From Gammaproteobacteria bacterium (GTDB taxonomy: Bacteria > Pseudomonadota > Gammaproteobacteria > Steroidobacterales > Steroidobacteraceae), in contig JAGWPY010000179.1 in assembly GCA_028870275.1 (NCBI GenBank), forward strand, positions 1 to 33,464: a DNA stretch of 33,464 nucleotides, in the 5' to 3' direction. Shown here piece by piece: positions 25,362 through 33,464 of the stretch; the first letter of the stretch is position 1, and each line of letters begins with the position of its first letter. Position numbers and translations under genes: made by a program. The notes beneath the pieces were generated by a model. It was not told where the DNA came from and did not search any database. It saw only the letters and a program-made list of their open reading frames with translations.

Positions 25362-26120
25362 GTCCAGCGTGCGCGCGATCATGTAGATCGCCACCGCGAA
25401 CAGGACGGCGGCGAAGATCCGCGTGAGGCCCCGGCCGCCGGTGCCGAGACGCGTCGCCACGGCGATGCCGGCCGCGCCACCGAGCACACCGCCTGCGAGG
25501 AATTCGAGCGCGACACGCCATTCGATCATGCCCGACCACGCATAGTTCGCGGCGGTCGTCAGGCCGAACGCGCCGACCGACAGGAGCGAGGATCCGACCG
25601 CGTCCAGGATCGACAGGCCGCCGCCGAACATCAGCGCCGGCACGATCAGGAAACCGCCGCCGATGCCGAAGAACCCCGAGGCGGCGCCGGTCGCGAGCCC
25701 GAGACCCGCGAGCCTCGCGGCGATCGCGACCGTGAACGGCGGCGCGATCGCGCCGCGGTCGCGGCGCGGCCGCAGCATCGCGAAGGCCACGGCGAACATC
25801 GCCAGCGCGAACAGAATCAGGAGCTTGCGGCCATCGATCAGCTTGCCGAGGCTCGAGCCGAGGGCGGCTCCCGCGACGCCGAACAGCGCGAACGTGGCGG
25901 CCTGAGCCCAGCGCACGTGCCCGTGCCGCCAATGTCCCAGGAAGTTGCCGAGCGCATTCGCGCCCACCGATAGCGCACTGGTGCCGATCGCCACGTGGGG
26001 GTCGCTCACTCCGACCACGTACATCAGCAGGGGAACCGCGAGGATCGATCCGCCGCCGCCGATCAGCCCCAGGCTGAACCCGACCGCGGCCCCGCACAGC
26101 GTCGCCAGAAGCGTTTGCAT
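25350..26120 (-). CDS. TSUP-family (TauE/SafE) membrane permease
   Basis: A predicted inner-membrane transporter of 256 residues with about eight hydrophobic segments in two related halves. Each half carries the family's glycine-rich loop: [19 protein letters not shown] near the start and [17 protein letters not shown] in the middle. TSUP proteins (formerly DUF81) export or import sulfite, sulfoacetate, taurine or similar small anions; the substrate here is not evident. The track start is ATG 26132, but ATG 26120 lies 7 bases after a TATGCT box and fits the short-leader pattern. The C-terminus overlaps the dapE end by 12 bases. It is divergent from pstS; the Pho box lies about 64 bases from its start, pointing towards pstS. 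Confidence 0.88.
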   Translation of the reverse strand: MQTLLATLCGAAVGFSLGLIGGGGSILAVPLLMYVVGVSDPHVAIGTSALSVGANALGNFLGHWRHGHVRWAQAATFALFGVAGAALGSSLGKLIDGRKLLILFALAMFAVAFAMLRPRRDRGAIAPPFTVAIAARLAGLGLATGAASGFFGIGGGFLIVPALMFGGGLSILDAVGSSLLSVGAFGLTTAANYAWSGMIEWRVALEFLAGGVLGGAAGIAVATRLGTGGRGLTRIFAAVLFAVAIYMIARTLDSTS

Positions 26121-26127
26121 CGCGCCC

Positions 26128-26133
26128 AGCATA
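26128..26133 (-). promoter_or_regulatory. -10-like box of the TSUP permease gene
   Basis: Minus-strand TATGCT (four of six to TATAAT), then 7 bases and ATG 26120. It includes the alternative ATG 26132, which would be untranslatable if this is the -10. Confidence 0.35.
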
Positions 26134-26183
26134 CGCGCTTTGGCCGTCGCTATTGCGATGCGACAGCCTGGCAGGCCCCGGTC

Positions 26184-26217
26184 GCGTCATCTATTTGTCA
26201 CAATCATGGCCTTAAAT
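26184..26217 (+). promoter_or_regulatory. Pho box and -10 element of the pst operon
   Basis: Half-sites GCGTCAT (26184-26190) and TTGTCAC (26195-26201) are 4 bases apart, the same 11-base period as at phoB. Exactly 10 bases later comes TTAAAT (26212-26217), a -10-like hexamer. The layout is identical to the phoB promoter and implies PhoB activation of pstSCAB-phoU2. The pstS leader would be about 88 bases. Confidence 0.78.
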
Positions 26218-26311
26218 GGCCGCCGCGAGCGCCGGCCGGGATGCCCCGGGCTGCGCCCGTCCGGGTCGCACCGACCCGGCCCGACGTGTTCCATCAACTC
26301 GAGGACTCAAC

Positions 26312-27331
26312 GTGTTAAAAACCACTCAAATGCGACTTGCCGCGCTGGCCGTCGCCGCGACTCTCGGCGCGGGCGCACAGGCCGCCCAGACCATCACCGG
26401 CGCTGGAAGCACCTGGGTCTACCCGCTGGTGGCCAAGTGGTCGACGGTGTATGCCAAGAACACCGGCATCCAGGTCAACTACCAGTCCATCGGCTCGGGC
26501 GGCGGCATCGCGCAGATCAAGGCGGGCACGGTCGCGTTCGGCGCGAGCGACAAGCCGCTCACCCCGGCCGAGCTCGCGCAGTCGAACCTGATCCAGTTCC
26601 CGACCGCGATCGCGGGCGAGGACGTGGTGTACAACGTGCCGGGGATCAAGCCGGGCGAGCTCGTCCTGAGCGGGCCGGTGGTCGCCGACATCTTCATGGG
26701 CAAGGTCAAGTCCTGGAACGATCCGGAGATCGCCCATCTGAACCGCGGCGTGAAGCTGCCGGCGATGCCGATCACCGTGGTGCACCGTTCGGACGGTTCG
26801 GGCACGACCTTCACGTTCGCGAACTATCTCTCGAAGGTGAGCCCCGAGTGGAAGACGCGCATCGGTGCGGACACCTCGATCGCCTGGCCGACCGGCGTCG
26901 GCGGCAAGGGCAACGAAGGCGTCGCGTCCTACGTTCAGCGCATCAAGGGCGCGGTCGGCTACGTCGAATACGCCTACATCATCGAGAACCACATGGCCTA
27001 TGCGCGCATGCTGAACAGCGCGGGCAAGGTGGTCAGCCCGTCTCTCGCGGGCTTCCAGGCCGCGGCAGCGAACGTCGACTTCACCAAGGCCGAGGATTTC
27101 TACGTGATCCTCACCGATCAGCCGGGCGCCGCTTCCTGGCCGATCTCGGGGTGCACCTGGCAGATCCTGCGCAAGAGCGCGCCGAAGGCCACCAACGCCT
27201 CGGTGACGGCGTTCTTCCGCTGGGGCTTCGAGCATGGCCAGGACATCGCCCGTTCGATCGCGTTCGGCCCGCTCCCGCCGAGCACCATTCATGCGATCGA
27301 GGCGTACTGGAAGAAGAACCTGGGAATTTGA
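26312..27331 (+). CDS. pstS: Periplasmic phosphate-binding protein PstS
   Basis: Substrate-binding protein of the high-affinity phosphate ABC transporter, 339 residues including a Sec signal peptide of about 24 residues (cleavage expected after GAQA). Phosphate-contact motifs are present: TGAGSTWVYPL at the mature N-terminus, IGSGGGIAQIKAGTVAFGASD, and HRSDGSGTTFTFANYL. I choose GTG 26312 because a GAGG site lies 7 bases before it; ATG 26330 is possible but would shorten the signal n-region. The track's 26216 start reads through the leader. First gene of pstSCAB-phoU2 with a Pho box promoter; pstC follows after 31 bases. Confidence 0.96.
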   Translation: MLKTTQMRLAALAVAATLGAGAQAAQTITGAGSTWVYPLVAKWSTVYAKNTGIQVNYQSIGSGGGIAQIKAGTVAFGASDKPLTPAELAQSNLIQFPTAIAGEDVVYNVPGIKPGELVLSGPVVADIFMGKVKSWNDPEIAHLNRGVKLPAMPITVVHRSDGSGTTFTFANYLSKVSPEWKTRIGADTSIAWPTGVGGKGNEGVASYVQRIKGAVGYVEYAYIIENHMAYARMLNSAGKVVSPSLAGFQAAAANVDFTKAEDFYVILTDQPGAASWPISGCTWQILRKSAPKATNASVTAFFRWGFEHGQDIARSIAFGPLPPSTIHAIEAYWKKNLGI

Positions 27332-27362
27332 TGATCTTCCGGTCGTAGGAGACAATGTCCGG

Positions 27363-28367
27363 ATGGAGAGTTCCGAGGCCGCAGTCGGGCAGAAATTGAC
27401 GCCAGCGGCCGAGGAACCCGGTACCGCCGGCAGAGGACGGCCTCTGTCGGCGGATTCCCTGTTTCACGGCGTCTGCGTCTCGATGGCGGGGCTGGTCGGC
27501 GTCGCGCTGGTCGCGATCGTGATCGCGATCGCGGTGGACAGCCTCCCCGCGATCCGGACGTTCGGGGTGCTCGGTTTCCTCAAATCGAGCGAGTGGGATC
27601 CGGTCTCCGAGCACTTCGGCGCGTTTCCGTTCATCGTCGGCACCCTGGTCAGTTCGGCGATCGCCATGGTGCTCGCGGTGCCCGTGAGCTTCGGCGTCGC
27701 CGTGTTCATCTCCGAACTGGCACCGGCCTGGATGCGCCAGCCGGTCTCGGCGGCGATCGAAATGCTCGCGGCGGTGCCGAGCATCGTCTATGGGTTGTGG
27801 GGGCTGCTGGTGTTCGCGCCGGCGTTCGCGAACCTCGAGCCGTGGATCAACGACCACCTCGGCGCGCTGCCGCTCGTCGGCGCGCTGTTCCAGGGCCCGC
27901 CGATGGGCATCGGCATGCTGACCGCCGGCATCGTGCTCGCGATCATGATCCTGCCCTACATCACCGCGATCATGCGCGACGTCTTCGTCGCCACTCCGAC
28001 GCGCCTCAAGGAGTCCGCCTACGCGATGGGCGCGACCACCTGGGAGGTGGCCCGGCAGATCCTGTTGCCGTACACGCGCACGGCGGTGACCGGCGGCATC
28101 TTCCTCGGCCTCGGCCGGGCCCTCGGCGAAACGATGGCGGTCACTTTCGTGATCGGCAACAGCAACAACCTCTCGGCGAGCCTTCTCATGCCGGGCGCCT
28201 CGATCCCGTCGGTGATCGCCAACGAGTTCACCGAGGCGACCAGCAAGCTGTACGTGTCCTCGCTGATCTACCTGGGCCTCGTGTTGATCGCGATCACCCT
28301 GATCGTGCAGGTGCTGGCGGTGCTGTTGCTCGGTAGCGTTCGCCGCGGCGCGGTGAGCTCGCGATGA
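27363..28367 (+). CDS. pstC: Phosphate ABC transporter permease PstC
   Basis: Inner-membrane permease, 334 residues, about six membrane helices. The polar N-terminus of some 35 residues precedes the first helix ([22 protein letters not shown]). The binding-protein-dependent transport (EAA) loop is seen as [21 protein letters not shown], which docks on PstB, and the PstC-type segment [16 protein letters not shown] follows. ATG 27363 is preceded by TAGGAG at 11 bases; another ATG at 27355 is out of frame. Its stop overlaps the pstA start (ATGA). Confidence 0.95.
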   Translation: MESSEAAVGQKLTPAAEEPGTAGRGRPLSADSLFHGVCVSMAGLVGVALVAIVIAIAVDSLPAIRTFGVLGFLKSSEWDPVSEHFGAFPFIVGTLVSSAIAMVLAVPVSFGVAVFISELAPAWMRQPVSAAIEMLAAVPSIVYGLWGLLVFAPAFANLEPWINDHLGALPLVGALFQGPPMGIGMLTAGIVLAIMILPYITAIMRDVFVATPTRLKESAYAMGATTWEVARQILLPYTRTAVTGGIFLGLGRALGETMAVTFVIGNSNNLSASLLMPGASIPSVIANEFTEATSKLYVSSLIYLGLVLIAITLIVQVLAVLLLGSVRRGAVSSR

Positions 28368-29212
28368 TCTCGCTCGCCGCCAAGCGACGCGCGGTCAACG
28401 CGGTCGCCTCGGCGTTGATGTTCGCGGCGACCTGCGTGGGCCTGTTCTTCCTCGCCTGGATCCTCTGGACCACGCTGCGTTTCGGTATCGCCGCGATGCA
28501 TTGGGACCTCTTCCTGAAGGACACTCCGGCGCCCGGCGACGGCGGCTACGGTCTGCGCAATGCCTTCGTCGGCAGCGTGATCCTGATGTGCATCGCGCTG
28601 CTGATCGGCGTCCCGGTCGGACTGATGGCCGGCACCTGGCTGGCCGAGTACGGCGGACGGAGCCGCCGCGCGCGCCTGGTGCGTTTCGTCAACGACATCA
28701 TGCTGAGCGCGCCCTCGATCGAGATCGGCCTGTTCACCTATGCGGTGATGGTCGATCCGCTGGGCCATTTCTCGGCGTTCTCCGGCGGCGTCGCGCTCGC
28801 GATCCTCATGGTGCCGATCATCGTGCGCACCACCGACGAGATGTTGCGACTGGTTGGCGCGGAGATGCGCGAGGCGGCGATCGCGCTCGGCGCGCCGATG
28901 TGGAAGGTGGTCACCAACATCACCTGGAAGGCCGCGCGCGCCGGCATCCTCACGGGCATCCTGATCTCGCTCGCGCGCATCAGCGGCGAGACCGCGCCCC
29001 TCCTGTTCACCGCGCTCAACAACCAGTACTACAGCACCAGTCTCGCACGGCCCATCGCCAACCTGCCGGTGGTCATCTTCCAGTTCGCCATGAGCCCGTA
29101 CGACAACTGGCAGCAGATGGCCTGGGCCGGCGCCTTCATCGCGATCACGTTCATCCTGTTGCTGAGCGTGACATCGCGTCTGATCCTGCAAAAAAGCGTA
29201 AAACGCCCATGA
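28364..29212 (+). CDS. pstA: Phosphate ABC transporter permease PstA
   Basis: Second permease of the Pst complex, 282 residues, about six helices. PstA features: [16 protein letters not shown] before helix two, the ATW-type segment [10 protein letters not shown], the EAA loop [27 protein letters not shown], and [19 protein letters not shown]. The start overlaps pstC and the stop overlaps pstB, both as ATGA, so the membrane and ATPase subunits are likely made in fixed ratio by coupled translation. Confidence 0.95.
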   Translation: MISLAAKRRAVNAVASALMFAATCVGLFFLAWILWTTLRFGIAAMHWDLFLKDTPAPGDGGYGLRNAFVGSVILMCIALLIGVPVGLMAGTWLAEYGGRSRRARLVRFVNDIMLSAPSIEIGLFTYAVMVDPLGHFSAFSGGVALAILMVPIIVRTTDEMLRLVGAEMREAAIALGAPMWKVVTNITWKAARAGILTGILISLARISGETAPLLFTALNNQYYSTSLARPIANLPVVIFQFAMSPYDNWQQMAWAGAFIAITFILLLSVTSRLILQKSVKRP

Positions 29213-30066
29213 GTCCAGCCGATCCGCTTTCCGATCCACGCAGCCCGGAGACGTCCGCGATCCCGCAGACGCGCAAGGCCGTCGCGCCGCCGGAAGCCGC
29301 CGCCGAACCCTTCGTGGCCAAGGTCACGGTGCGCAACCTCGATTTCTTCTACGGCAAGGCCCGGGCCCTGAAGGACATCTCGCTCGAGATCCCGCAGAAC
29401 CGCGTGACCGCCTTCATCGGCCCCTCGGGGTGCGGGAAGTCGACGCTGCTGCGCACCTTCAACCGGATGTTCGAGCTCTATCCCGATCAGCGCGCCGAGG
29501 GCCAGGTGATCCTCGACGGCGAGAACATCCTGCAGTCGAAGCGCAGCATCGCCGAGATCCGCGCGCGCATCGGCATGGTGTTCCAGAAGCCGACGCCGTT
29601 CCCGATGTCGATCTACGACAACATCGCCTTCGGCATCCGCCTCTACGAGAAGCTGTCGCGGGCCGAGATGGACGCTCGCGTCGAGGGCTGTCTGCGGCAG
29701 GCGGCGCTCTGGGACGAGGTCAAGGACAAGCTCGGCCAGCTCGGCACCTCCCTCTCGGGCGGCCAGCAGCAGCGGCTGTGCATCGCCCGCACCATCGCGG
29801 TCAAACCCGAGGTCCTTCTGCTCGACGAGCCCTGTTCGGCGCTCGACCCGATCTCCACCGCGAAGATCGAGGAGATGATCTACCAGCTGAAGAGCGACTA
29901 CACGGTGGTGATCGTCACGCACAACATGCAGCAGGCGGCGCGCGCCTCTGACTACACCGCGTTCATGTACATGGGCGAGGTCGTCGAATTCGGCATGACC
30001 CGCAAGATCTTCACGGCGCCGCGCGAGTCGCGCACCGAGGACTACATCACCGGACGGTTCGGATGA
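29209..30066 (+). CDS. pstB: Phosphate ABC transporter ATPase PstB
   Basis: Cytoplasmic ATPase of the Pst importer, 285 residues. Walker A is GPSGCGKST, the Q-loop [19 protein letters not shown] is the PstB hallmark, the ABC signature is LSGGQQQRL, Walker B is VLLLDEP and the switch His is in VTHNMQQA. An N-terminal extension of about 35 polar residues (Ser/Pro/Ala-rich) precedes the first strand, longer than in E. coli. The start overlaps pstA and the stop overlaps phoU2, both ATGA. Confidence 0.97.
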   Translation: MSPADPLSDPRSPETSAIPQTRKAVAPPEAAAEPFVAKVTVRNLDFFYGKARALKDISLEIPQNRVTAFIGPSGCGKSTLLRTFNRMFELYPDQRAEGQVILDGENILQSKRSIAEIRARIGMVFQKPTPFPMSIYDNIAFGIRLYEKLSRAEMDARVEGCLRQAALWDEVKDKLGQLGTSLSGGQQQRLCIARTIAVKPEVLLLDEPCSALDPISTAKIEEMIYQLKSDYTVVIVTHNMQQAARASDYTAFMYMGEVVEFGMTRKIFTAPRESRTEDYITGRFG

Positions 30067-30755
30067 CCGCCCCGCACACCCTGAGCGCGGTCGATCGGGA
30101 GCTCGGCGACCTGAACGCCTCGATCGCCGCGATGGGCGGGCTGGTCGTCGATCAGATCGAGCGGATGCTCGCCGCGTTGCACCGCGGCGACGGCGCGGCG
30201 CTCGCCGCGGTCGCGGCGCGCGACGCCGAGGTGGACGCGGCGCAGACGCGGGTCGAGGAGCGCGTGATGAGCGTGCTCGCGACGATGCAACCCATGGCGC
30301 GTGATCTTCGCGCCGCGCTCGCCGGCCAGATGGTCGCGCTCGAACTCGAGCGCAGCGGCGACCACGTCAAGCGCATCGCCAAGGATTTCGCGCGGATCCC
30401 CGGGGTCCTGCCGAGCGAAGTGGTGAGTCGGCTGCTTTGGTTCGGCAACAAGGCCCGCTCGCTGCTGCAGCGCTCGATCGACGCCTATATGCGCGCCGAC
30501 GCGAGCGAAGTGGGCGGCGCCTGGGCGGACGACGTCGAACTCGATCGCATGCACAAGGAATTCATCGGCGATCTCATGCTGCGGATGCGCGCCAGCGCGG
30601 ACTGGGTCGACATCGGCGTGCGCCTGATGGGCATCGCCAAGAGCCTCGAGCGCATCGGCGACCATGGCACCAATGTCGCCGAGCAGGCACGCTTCGTCGC
30701 GATCGGCGAAGTGACGCCCGCGCACCGCGGCGGCGCCGGCGACGCGGCCGGCTGA
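30063..30755 (+). CDS. PhoU-family protein (second, divergent copy)
   Basis: 230 residues, all helical, two PhoU repeats. Signatures are [16 protein letters not shown] in the first repeat and [16 protein letters not shown] in the second, so the metal-binding acidic residues are kept, but the first repeat has Ser where the other copy has Ile. The overall sequence differs clearly from phoU at 22977, so it is an old paralogue rather than a recent duplication. It occupies the usual phoU place after pstB and overlaps pstB by four bases, so it is co-regulated by phosphate. It may be the transporter-side partner while the other copy stays with PhoR; this division of labour is inference. Confidence 0.92.
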   Translation: MTAPHTLSAVDRELGDLNASIAAMGGLVVDQIERMLAALHRGDGAALAAVAARDAEVDAAQTRVEERVMSVLATMQPMARDLRAALAGQMVALELERSGDHVKRIAKDFARIPGVLPSEVVSRLLWFGNKARSLLQRSIDAYMRADASEVGGAWADDVELDRMHKEFIGDLMLRMRASADWVDIGVRLMGIAKSLERIGDHGTNVAEQARFVAIGEVTPAHRGGAGDAAG

Positions 30756-30792
30756 GGCGCCGGCGCGGCGGCAGAGCGGCGGCTGCGCCTCA
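30753..30792. terminator. Inverted repeat between convergent phoU2 and dapD
   Basis: TGAGGCGC (30753-30760) and GCGCCTCA (30785-30792) are perfect 8-bp arms around a GC-rich 24-base loop. The left arm contains the phoU2 stop, and the right arm ends 5 bases before the dapD stop codon. Position suggests a shared terminator, but there is no T-tract. Confidence 0.35.
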
Positions 30793-30797
30793 GGCGG

Positions 30798-31624
<827 letters not shown>

Positions 31625-31628
<4 letters not shown>

Positions 31629-33464
31629 GGTGTGGACCGGGCGCCGTCGCGGCGGTCGAGTGATTGCATCAGGGCTTCCTCGATCCGACCACGCGCGGCC
31701 GGATCGAGCGGCCGGCCTTCGGTGTCGGTCACGTAGAACACGTCCTCGGCCCGCTCGCCGATCGTCATGATCTTCGCGCCGTCGATCGCGACCCGCTCGT
31801 CCTTGAACGCCTTGCCGACGTCGGAGAGCAGGCCGGGACGGTCGGCGGCGACCAGTTCGAGAATGGTGCGGTTGTTGCGCTCGTCCAGGGCGAAGTTCAC
31901 CCGTGTGGGCGTCGAGAACATGCGCACCTGCCGCGGGGCTCGCCGGGTCACGGCGACCGGCGCGTCCTCGGCCTCGCGCAGGTTGCGCCACAGGCCGCTC
32001 TCGATCTCGCGGATCCTCAGGTGGTCGGTGATCGGTGCGCCGCTGTCCTCGAGCACGACGTAGGTCTCCAGGCTGAATCCGCCGGTGCCGCGGATCAGGC
32101 GGGCGTCGACCACGTTCAGGCCCATCTGGTCGAGTACCGCCGTGGTGCGCGCGAAACTGTGCACCCCGCGTGGGGTGTATGTGAGCACGGCCGTGCCGCC
32201 GCGCTCGCCGAGCTGGCGCACCGCAACGAGCGGCGCCTCGTCCTCTGGATCGCGTTCGGCGAGCAGCGTCGTGTGCCAGGCGATCTCCTCGGGCGTGAAC
32301 CGCAGGAAATACGCGTCGGTCCACTGGCCCCAGACCCGCTCGATGCGCGCGGGGTCGAGCTCGGCGAGCCGGCTGCGCGCGGCTGACTGGGTCTCGCGGA
32401 TCAACTCCTCCTGGTCGACCGGCTTCTCGAGCCCGCGGCGCAGAGCCTGCTTGGTTCTCTCGTAGATCTCCTCGAACAGGCGCGCCTTCCAGGCGTTCCA
32501 GAGCTTGGGGTTGGTGCCGCGCACATCGGAGACCGTGAGCACGTACAGGTAGTCGAGGTGCGCCTGGTCGCCGACCCGGGTCGCGAACCCGTGGATCACT
32601 TCCGGATCGCTGATGTCCTGTTTCTGGGCGGTGATCGACAGCACGAGATGGTGCCGGACGAGCCAGGCGACCAGGCGTGCCTCGTAGCGGCCAAGACCCT
32701 GTTCGAGGCAGAAGGCCTCGGCGTCGACCGCGCCGAGCTCGGAATGATCGCCGCCGCGGCCCTTGGCGATGTCGTGGAACAGCGCCGCGAGGTAGGCGAG
32801 CTCCGGCCGCGGCAGCGACTGCATGATCTGGCTGAGCGCCGGGAACTCGTGGTTGAACTTGGTCATCGCCAGCCGGCGCAGGTTACTCACCACGAACAGC
32901 GTGTGAGCGTCGACCGTATAGGCGTGGAACAGGTCGTACTGCATCCTGCCGACGATCCGGCCGAAGGCGGGTATGTAGCGGCCGAGCACGCCGTAGAGGT
33001 TCATGCGGCGCAGCTCGTGGGTCACGCCGAGCGGTGCGCTCAGGATCTCCATGAACAGCCGGTGGTTGCGCGGATTCTGGCGGAACTCCTCGTCGATCGA
33101 GCCGAGGTGCATGCCGACCAGACGGATCGTCTCGGCGCGCACGCCGCGCACCTCGGGGTGGGACTGCAGCAGCGAGAACATCTCGAGGAGCGCCGAGGGG
33201 TGGCGGATGAACACCTGCGGATGGGTCGCCTCGAGATAGTCGTTGCGCACCTGGAAGCGCGCGTTGATCGGCACCGGCGGGGCGCTGCGCGTGAGGATCG
33301 CCTCGCGGAACAGCTGCAGCAGCATCTCGTTCAGCAGACTCACGTCCATCACGGTGCGGTAGTACTTCTGCATCAGCTGTTCGACCGCGAGCGTGAAGCT
33401 CGCGTCCTCGTAGCCGAACAGCCTCGCGAGCTTGATCTGGTGGTCGAACAGCAGGCGGTCCTCG
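31625..33464 (-). CDS. glnD: PII uridylyltransferase/uridylyl-removing enzyme GlnD (5' end outside window)
   Basis: Bifunctional nitrogen sensor that adds or removes UMP on PII proteins according to glutamine. The last 612 residues are visible; the frame stays open to the window edge (reading [18 protein letters not shown] at the edge), so the N-terminal nucleotidyltransferase domain lies outside. Seen: the linker [26 protein letters not shown], an HD hydrolase domain ([37 protein letters not shown]), and two C-terminal ACT domains that bind glutamine (one near [15 protein letters not shown], the last near [20 protein letters not shown]). ATG 33373 in the track is only an internal Met. The stop overlaps the dapD start. 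Confidence 0.96.

Noticed and set aside
26312-30755. Pst cluster as a transferred island
   Set aside because: Base composition and codon use look the same as the neighbours, and there are no mobile genes, direct repeats or tRNA nearby.

Overview
The window is a high-GC chromosomal segment, almost certainly from a gammaproteobacterium. Evidence is the gene order glrK-qseG-glrR, yoaA next to tsaB, glnD overlapping dapD, srkA, and a PhoB whose phospho-acceptor Asp54 and a PhoR whose His213 fall at the E. coli positions. I cannot assign a family. There are no tRNAs, rRNAs, CRISPR arrays, insertion sequences or phage genes. Coding density is very high and no gene-free stretch exceeds about 180 bases. 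Most lines of the ORF track are GC-driven shadows.

Layout. 1-69 (-) is the start of an unknown membrane protein. 249-1415 (+) is a DegT-type PLP aminotransferase. 1474-5007 (-) is the envelope-stress two-component operon glrK-qseG-glrR, with overlapping genes. 5064-6693 (+) holds the kinase srkA and an unknown lipoprotein. 6778-8613 (+) is the ribosome GTPase typA. 8790-12368 (+) is a PAS/GAF/GGDEF/EAL cyclic-di-GMP protein. 12420-13544 (-) is hppD (tyrosine catabolism). 13679-14665 (+) is dusA. 14739-15638 (+) is a class III nucleotide cyclase fused to an FHA domain. 15684-17459 (-) is GTP-dependent PEP carboxykinase. 17531-20807 (+) is a DUF11-like exported protein, yoaA and tsaB, all overlapping. 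20859-25361 (+) is phoB-phoR-phoU-dsbB-dapE. 25350-26120 (-) is a TSUP permease. 26312-30755 (+) is pstS-pstC-pstA-pstB-phoU2. 30798-33464 (-) is dapD and the 3' part of glnD, which runs off the window.

How the genes work together. The second half is a phosphate regulon: sensor and regulator (PhoR/PhoB), a high-affinity Pst transporter, and two different PhoU proteins, one per cluster. I see matching Pho boxes in front of phoB and pstS, each followed exactly 10 bases later by a -10 element. dapE and dapD belong to lysine/diaminopimelate synthesis, and GlnD is the nitrogen sensor.

The most interesting points are these. (1) A recurrent -10-like hexamer lies only 7-11 bases upstream of the start codon in genes that lack a Shine-Dalgarno sequence, which suggests widespread leaderless or near-leaderless mRNAs. 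(2) GlrR has an altered sigma-54 activator core (GAFPGA instead of GAFTGA, and the Walker B acidic pair swapped). (3) The FHA-linked cyclase has His where the transition-state Asn is expected. I did not find a wholly new multi-gene defence or mobile system. This is mainly core genome with unusual expression signals and some divergent signalling proteins.
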